Positions 6,082 to 9,611 of a stretch of 9,611 nucleotides of DNA are shown here, in pieces. The position numbers and the translations under genes are program-made. The notes under the pieces are model-generated. The model saw only the letters and a list, made by a program, of their open reading frames with translations. It was not told the DNA's origin and did no database searches. Position 1 is the first letter of the stretch. Each line of letters opens with the position of its first letter. The DNA is from Spirochaetales bacterium (GTDB lineage: Bacteria > Spirochaetota > Spirochaetia > DSM-27196 > SKKC01). The stretch spans positions 1-9,611 of the forward strand of contig SLAN01000166.1 of NCBI GenBank assembly GCA_007126865.1, in the 5' to 3' direction.

Positions 6082-6460
6082 AGCAATAGTGGACGAGATC
6101 GCGGCGCAGGCGAACGAGGAAGCGCCGAATGAAGCGTGTGGATACCTCGCCGGGACGGACGGCACCGTTCGCAAACGCTACCCCATGACGAACGTGGATG
6201 CCAGCCCGGATCACTTCACCCTCCACCCAAAGGAGCAATTTGCGGTGCTCAAACAAGCGCGCGAAGCCGGGCTTACGCTGCTAGCCGTCTATCACAGCCA
6301 CCCGGAGACACCCGCTCGAATGTCAGATGAAGATATCCGACTCGCGAACGACCCCAATACTATCTACCTGATTCACTCGCTACTGGACGGCGGGACGAAA
6401 GGCTTCACGGTCGACCGTGACAAGAGTGTCACGGAGGTCCCGGTCGAGATCTTCGAGTAA
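6065..6460 (+). CDS. hcyD: JAMM/MPN-family zinc metalloprotease (HcyD-like carrier-processing peptidase)
   Basis: A 131-residue protein of the Mov34/MPN/PAD-1 family. The complete JAMM zinc site is present: Glu23 (NEACGYL), then HSH at 77-79, seven residues, Ser87, two residues, Asp90. This is exactly the HxH-x7-SxxD pattern, so an active zinc peptidase is expected. In sulfur-carrier systems such small JAMM enzymes cut after the terminal glycines (QbsD, HcyD) or release the product from the carrier (Mec+ with CysO in Mycobacterium). Here the tail AIDAG on the carrier is the likely target. The start at 6065 is within metY, with GGAG at 6056-6059 ahead, and the gene closes the operon. It lies tail to tail with lpdA, 37 bases apart. 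Confidence 0.92.
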   Translation: MIRLPKAIVDEIAAQANEEAPNEACGYLAGTDGTVRKRYPMTNVDASPDHFTLHPKEQFAVLKQAREAGLTLLAVYHSHPETPARMSDEDIRLANDPNTIYLIHSLLDGGTKGFTVDRDKSVTEVPVEIFE

Positions 6461-6497
6461 CATACGAACGACCGTCGAACCGCCGGCGGCGGCAAGG
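6461..6497. other. Convergent intergenic gap between the two operons
   Basis: Thirty-seven bases separate the JAMM gene stop from the lpdA stop. They contain the self-complementary CCGCCGGCGG at 6480-6489 but no stem-loop with a T-run in either direction. No intrinsic terminator can be called, so the two transcripts may overlap or end by another mechanism. Confidence 0.5.
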
Positions 6498-7907
6498 CTA
6501 TACGCTGTTCAGCGGCATTCCGCTCGCCGCGAGCGCGGCCTCCCGCACCGCCTCCGGCAGCGTGGGGTGAGCGTGAACCGTTCTCGCCATGTCTTCGCTG
6601 GAGCCGCGGAACGCCATGACCGTCACAGCCTCGGCGATCAGATCGCTCGCCCACGGGCCGATAATGTGGCAGCCGAGCAGACGGTCGGAGTGTTTGTCGG
6701 CAAGCACCTTTACAAAACCGGCGGTCTCGCCCATTGCCAGCGCGCGTCCGTTCGCCGCAAAGCTGAACTGTCCCGTTGTGTACTCGGTTCCGGCCTCGGT
6801 AAGCTGCTCCTCGGTACGCCCGACCGACGCTACCTCCGGCCATGTGTAGACAACGTTCGGAACCGTCTCGTAATCAACGTGTCCTGCCTTGCCGGCGATA
6901 CACTCGGCACACGCGACTCCGTCGTCCTCTGCCTTATGCGCGAGCATCGGCCCGTGAATGAGGTCGCCGATCGCGTAGACACCTTCAACGCTGGTGCGAT
7001 AACGCTCATCGACTACCACTCGCCCGTTCTCCATTGCGACACCGGCATCCTCGAGTCCCAGCCCCTCGGTATACGGTTTACGCCCGACGGCAACCAGCAC
7101 ACGATCGGCTTCGAGCGTTTCCGATTTCCCTTTCGAGCTCTCGAGGGACATCTTCACACCCTTCTTCCTGACCTCGGCATCCGTAACCGTGGTGTCGAGG
7201 CGGATAGTCATGCCCTGCTTCTTCAGCTCCCGCCCGAGTTGCTTCGACAAGGCGAGATCCCACCCCGGTATCAGATTGGGCGTGAGCTCGACGACGGTCA
7301 CATCACTGCCGAGCCGACTCCAGACGCTGGCCATTTCGAGACCGATCGCTCCACCTCCGACAACGGTCAGCTTCTTCGGTACCTCGCCCATCGAGAGCGC
7401 TTCGGTGGAGCTCAGCACACGCTCCCCGTCAAACGGCAGGAATGGAAGCTCGATCGACTCACTGCCTGAGGCAAGGATCACGTGCCTGGCCGAAAGCGTC
7501 CTCTCACCGTCCTCCTCGGTTACGATAACCGAAGGGCCCGACCCCAATCGCCCGCTCCCGGTGAACACACGCACGCTGTTCTTCTTCATGAGCGTCGCCA
7601 CACCGCCGGTCAGCCGGCCGACGACCTCGTCCTTGCGCTTCATCATCGCTTGCAGATCGAGTGTCACGCCGGAGAGCTCGATTCCGTGCTGCTTCAGACC
7701 GTTTCGTGCCTTCGCGTACTGTTCGCTCGAATCGAGCAGCGCCTTCGACGGGATGCAGCCGATATTCAGGCAGGTTCCGCCGAGCGCCTTCCGCTTCTCA
7801 ACAACTGCCGTGGATAGGCCGAGCTGAGATGCTCGAATCGCCGCTACGTAACCGCCCGGCCCACTGCCGATTACCACCACATCAAACTCGTTTTCCTTTG
7901 AACCCAT
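6498..7907 (-). CDS. lpdA: Dihydrolipoamide dehydrogenase (E3)
   Basis: A 469-residue flavoprotein disulfide reductase that reoxidises dihydrolipoyl groups on E2 and makes NADH. The FAD-binding GSGPGG is at residues 14-19, and the redox pair Cys46/Cys51 lies in GGTCLNIGCIPSK. The NAD-binding VVGGGAIGLEMAS is near the middle, and the C-terminal dimer-site HAHPTLPE carries the catalytic His447 and Glu452. Length and all motifs are normal, so it should be active. It follows sucB by 72 bases, and the sucA-sucB-lpdA order assigns it to the 2-oxoglutarate dehydrogenase complex, though it may also serve other complexes. GGAGGGG lies upstream at a rather long distance (about 12 bases) from the ATG. 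The gene ends with TAG, which matters for judging the in-frame TAG in sucB. Confidence 0.96.
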   Translation of the reverse strand: MGSKENEFDVVVIGSGPGGYVAAIRASQLGLSTAVVEKRKALGGTCLNIGCIPSKALLDSSEQYAKARNGLKQHGIELSGVTLDLQAMMKRKDEVVGRLTGGVATLMKKNSVRVFTGSGRLGSGPSVIVTEEDGERTLSARHVILASGSESIELPFLPFDGERVLSSTEALSMGEVPKKLTVVGGGAIGLEMASVWSRLGSDVTVVELTPNLIPGWDLALSKQLGRELKKQGMTIRLDTTVTDAEVRKKGVKMSLESSKGKSETLEADRVLVAVGRKPYTEGLGLEDAGVAMENGRVVVDERYRTSVEGVYAIGDLIHGPMLAHKAEDDGVACAECIAGKAGHVDYETVPNVVYTWPEVASVGRTEEQLTEAGTEYTTGQFSFAANGRALAMGETAGFVKVLADKHSDRLLGCHIIGPWASDLIAEAVTVMAFRGSSEDMARTVHAHPTLPEAVREAALAASGMPLNSV

Positions 7908-7940
7908 ACTGCGTACTCGCCCCTCCGGAGTATCCGGCTC

Positions 7941-7958
7941 CGGCAGTCATGTCTGCCG
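7941..7958 (-). repeat. Short inverted repeat in the sucB-lpdA gap
   Basis: CGGCAG at 7941-7946 and CTGCCG at 7953-7958 pair over a six-base loop in the 72-base gap between sucB and lpdA. A second one, ATCGATC (7975-7981) with GATCGAT (7985-7991), straddles the sucB stop. Neither is followed by a T-run on the minus strand, so neither looks like a terminator. They may help stability of the message between the two genes, but could be chance in such GATC-rich sequence. Confidence 0.3.
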
Positions 7959-7979
7959 ATTCGCCGGACCAATCATCGA

Positions 7980-9290
7980 TCAAAGATCGATAAGCAACTG
8001 CGTCGGATCCTCGACATACTGCTTGATCTTCATAAGAAATCCGATCGCTTCACGCCCATCGATCATTCGATGATCGTAGCTCAGCGCCAGATACATCATC
8101 GGGCGAATCGCAAGCTCATCCTCCACAACAACCGGTCGTTTCTGGATTGTATGCATACCGAGAACCGCCGTCTGCGGAGGGTTCGGAATCGGGGTCGACA
8201 GCATCGAGCCGAACACACCGCCGTTTGATATCGTGAACGTTCCTCCGGTCAGCTCGTCGGGCATGAGTCGCTTTTCTTTCGCCTTCCCGATGAACCCGAG
8301 GATCTCCCGCTCGATGTCCGCAAACGATTTCTGTTCCACGTTTCGAATGACCGGAGTTATCAATCCGCGGTCGCTCGAAAGCGCAACACCGATGTTGTAG
8401 AAGTGATTGTAAACGATCTCCTCTTCCTGGAGGTACGCGTTCACCTCGGGATATGCTTCGAGCGCCTTTTTGCTCGCTTTCACGAAGAAGCTCATGAACC
8501 CGAGCTTAACCTCGTGCTTATTCTCGAACGCTTCCTTATAGCGGGAGCGGATATCCATGACGCTCGACATATCGACCTCGTTAAAGGTCGTCAGATGAGC
8601 GGCGTTCTGTTTCGCGCTGACGAGATTCGCCGCGATACGTTTTCTGAGGTTGCTCAGCTTCTTCCGCGTCTGGCGCTGTTCGCTGCCGGAGGCGTCTGCC
8701 GCGCCCGAAGCGGGGACGGAGCCCGGCACCGGAGCCTCAGCGGCAGAGTCACGGTCGTCTCTGTCCACCGCGGCCGTATCGGTTGTTGGGCCCTCGTCGT
8801 GCCCGGTCCCGTCAACACCGCCACCGGCTTGCTCCTCGACCGCGCGCAGTGCGTCTTCCTTCGTCACCCGACCATCTTTACCTGTCCCGCGGATCTTCGA
8901 GACATCGAGTCCGTGTTCGGTCGCGACCCGACGTGCCGCCGGAGGCAACTCGTCGACGGTCGAAACGGCGCCGGCGGCGTCCGAAGTCCCGGCGGCCGCC
9001 GTCGCGGAGTCTGCCGACCCGGAAGTCGAAGATTCGGCACTCGCCTAGCCGGCGGCCGAAGTATCGATTGAGCCGACCGACTGACCGACCTCCACCTCCG
9101 CATCCGCCTCGACAGTCGTCTCGAGCACTCCGCTTGCCGGCGCCGGCACATTCAGCGTCGCTTTATCGGTTTCGAGCTCGAAGAGATCCTCCCCTTCGGT
9201 AACCTTATCTCCGCTCTGCTTGAGCCACGCAGCGAGCACGCCGCTGCTTACGCTCTCCCCCACCTCGGGGACCGTTACTTCCTGCTTCAT
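7980..9290 (-). pseudogene. sucB: 2-oxoglutarate dehydrogenase E2, dihydrolipoyl succinyltransferase, with in-frame amber codon
   Basis: The frame from ATG 9290 to TGA 7980 spans 436 codons, a usual SucB length, and encodes all E2 parts in order. The lipoyl domain (1-77) has the lipoylated Lys43 in ETDKATL. An Ala/Ser-rich linker, a peripheral-subunit-binding domain (about 113-150, PPAARRVA to RVTKEDALRAV), a second Gly/Asp/Ala linker and the catalytic domain (about 205-436) follow, with LTTFNEVDMS and the active-site His407/Asp411 in DHRMIDG. Codon 82 is TAG (9047-9045). Before it lies an 81-residue free lipoyl domain; after it 354 sense codons stay open in the same frame. No ATG restart is close; a TTG at 8948 lies right at the binding domain but has no clear ribosome site. 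AGAGGA precedes the true start, two bases after the sucA stop. As read, no full E2 would be made without readthrough. It may be a real mutation or a base error. Confidence 0.85.
9045..9047 (-). other. In-frame TAG codon inside sucB
   Basis: On the minus strand the codons run ACT TCG GCC GCC GGC TAG GCG AGT GCC GAA. The frame on both sides encodes a low-complexity Ala/Ser/Gly linker. A single change from TCG (Ser) or GAG (Glu) would account for it and fits the linker composition. The bases 3' of TAG are not rich in any readthrough signal that I recognise. Confidence 0.9.
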
Positions 9291-9292
9291 CG

Positions 9293-9611
9293 TTATCCTC
9301 TGGTGAACGCCTCGTCGAGCAGGCGTCGCAACTCGTCGTTGTGTTCCTTGTGGCTGCCCGCCGCCGGACTCGCGGCCGCCGGCCGGCCCACGTAGTCGAC
9401 CCTCGGCCGCTCGAAAAGGTCGGCGATCCATTCGCCGGCGAAGCTCCACGCACCACGATTTCGCGACTCCTCCTGCACCCACGCGACCCGGGGAGCCGAC
9501 ATGTACGGCGAGAGAACCTCTTTCAGTCGCACATCCGGGCGCGGGTAGAGTTGCTCGACGCGGACGATCGCGGTTCGTGAATCTCCGCGTGCATCGCGCT
9601 CGGCGGCCAGA
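9293..9611 (-). CDS. sucA: 2-oxoglutarate dehydrogenase E1 component, C-terminal end (partial)
   Basis: The last 105 codons of an E1 gene whose 5' part lies beyond the right edge. It reads TAIVRVEQLYPRPD, then VAWVQEESRNRGAW and YVGRPAAASPAAGSHKEH, which are the hallmark C-terminal stretches of thiamine-diphosphate-dependent 2-oxoglutarate dehydrogenase E1 (OdhA/SucA). This enzyme decarboxylates 2-oxoglutarate and passes the succinyl group to lipoyl-E2. It ends with TAA at 9295-9293, two bases before the sucB start, so the two are translated together; the sucB ribosome site lies inside the last sucA codons. Nothing in this part looks degenerate. Confidence 0.95.
   Translation of the reverse strand, partial: LAAERDARGDSRTAIVRVEQLYPRPDVRLKEVLSPYMSAPRVAWVQEESRNRGAWSFAGEWIADLFERPRVDYVGRPAAASPAAGSHKEHNDELRRLLDEAFTRG

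Noticed and set aside
6461..6497. Bidirectional intrinsic terminator between the operons
   Set aside because: Only a short self-complementary CCGCCGGCGG is present, with no loop and no T-run on either side.
6417..7469. Long plus-strand open frame of 350 codons opposite lpdA
   Set aside because: It is antisense to a full-length lpdA with all motifs, has no recognisable protein features and no ribosome site. It is a shadow of GC-biased codon use.
8940..8948. Independent start of an E2 core protein at TTG 8948
   Set aside because: The TTG lies just inside the binding domain and no convincing Shine-Dalgarno sequence precedes it; the frame is open right back to the TAG, which points to one interrupted gene rather than a designed second gene.
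9045..9047. Genome-wide TAG reassignment or pyrrolysine
   Set aside because: lpdA in the same operon ends at TAG exactly at the usual family length, so TAG terminates here. No pyl gene is in the window. Local suppression is not excluded.
8403..9071. Plus-strand frames of 130-220 codons opposite sucB
   Set aside because: They are antisense to the E2 frame and rich in Arg/Pro/Ser as expected of shadow frames in GC-rich sequence.

Overview
The window is moderately GC-rich bacterial DNA with no RNA genes, mobile elements or CRISPR. It holds two gene blocks that meet tail to tail. The organism cannot be fixed from the sequence. The YeeE/TsuA-type thiosulfate transporter is of the kind characterised structurally in Spirochaeta thermophila, so a spirochaete or other salt-water or facultative anaerobe is a reasonable but weak guess. 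A 2-oxoglutarate dehydrogenase operon points to an organism with a respiratory or near-complete TCA cycle.

Plus strand, 161-6460: one compact operon of at least eight genes, with overlaps or short gaps throughout. In order they are a ThiF/MoeB-type sulfur-carrier adenylyltransferase, a membrane-anchored beta-propeller-like protein, a YeeE/TsuA thiosulfate transporter, a possible 23-codon CxxC microprotein, a membrane-anchored tandem rhodanese, a TusA-like sulfur carrier, a ThiS/MoaD-like sulfur carrier with a five-residue tail after its glycines, an O-acetylhomoserine sulfhydrylase-type PLP enzyme (MetY), and a JAMM/MPN metalloprotease. The ThiF + ThiS-with-tail + MetY + JAMM set matches the protein-thiocarboxylate route to homocysteine known from Wolinella succinogenes (HcyF, HcyS, MetY, HcyD). 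Here it is joined to a thiosulfate uptake and sulfur relay module. The inferred flow is: thiosulfate enters through TsuA; rhodanese and TusA handle sulfane sulfur; the JAMM protease trims HcyS to its Gly-Gly end; HcyF adenylates it and it becomes a thiocarboxylate; MetY uses that as sulfur donor to make homocysteine for methionine.

Upstream, 1-160: a possible sigma70-type promoter and a cluster of GTTAC/GTAAC boxes, including a perfect inverted repeat, just before the first gene.

Minus strand, 9611-6498: the 3' end of sucA (OGDH E1), sucB (E2) and lpdA (E3), transcribed leftwards. The sucB reading frame is broken by one in-frame TAG codon in the linker between the lipoyl domain and the E1/E3-binding domain, while everything on both sides is intact and in frame. 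The lpdA gene itself ends with TAG, so TAG works as a stop here. The TAG in sucB is therefore a nonsense mutation, a sequencing or assembly error, or a site of readthrough or gene splitting.
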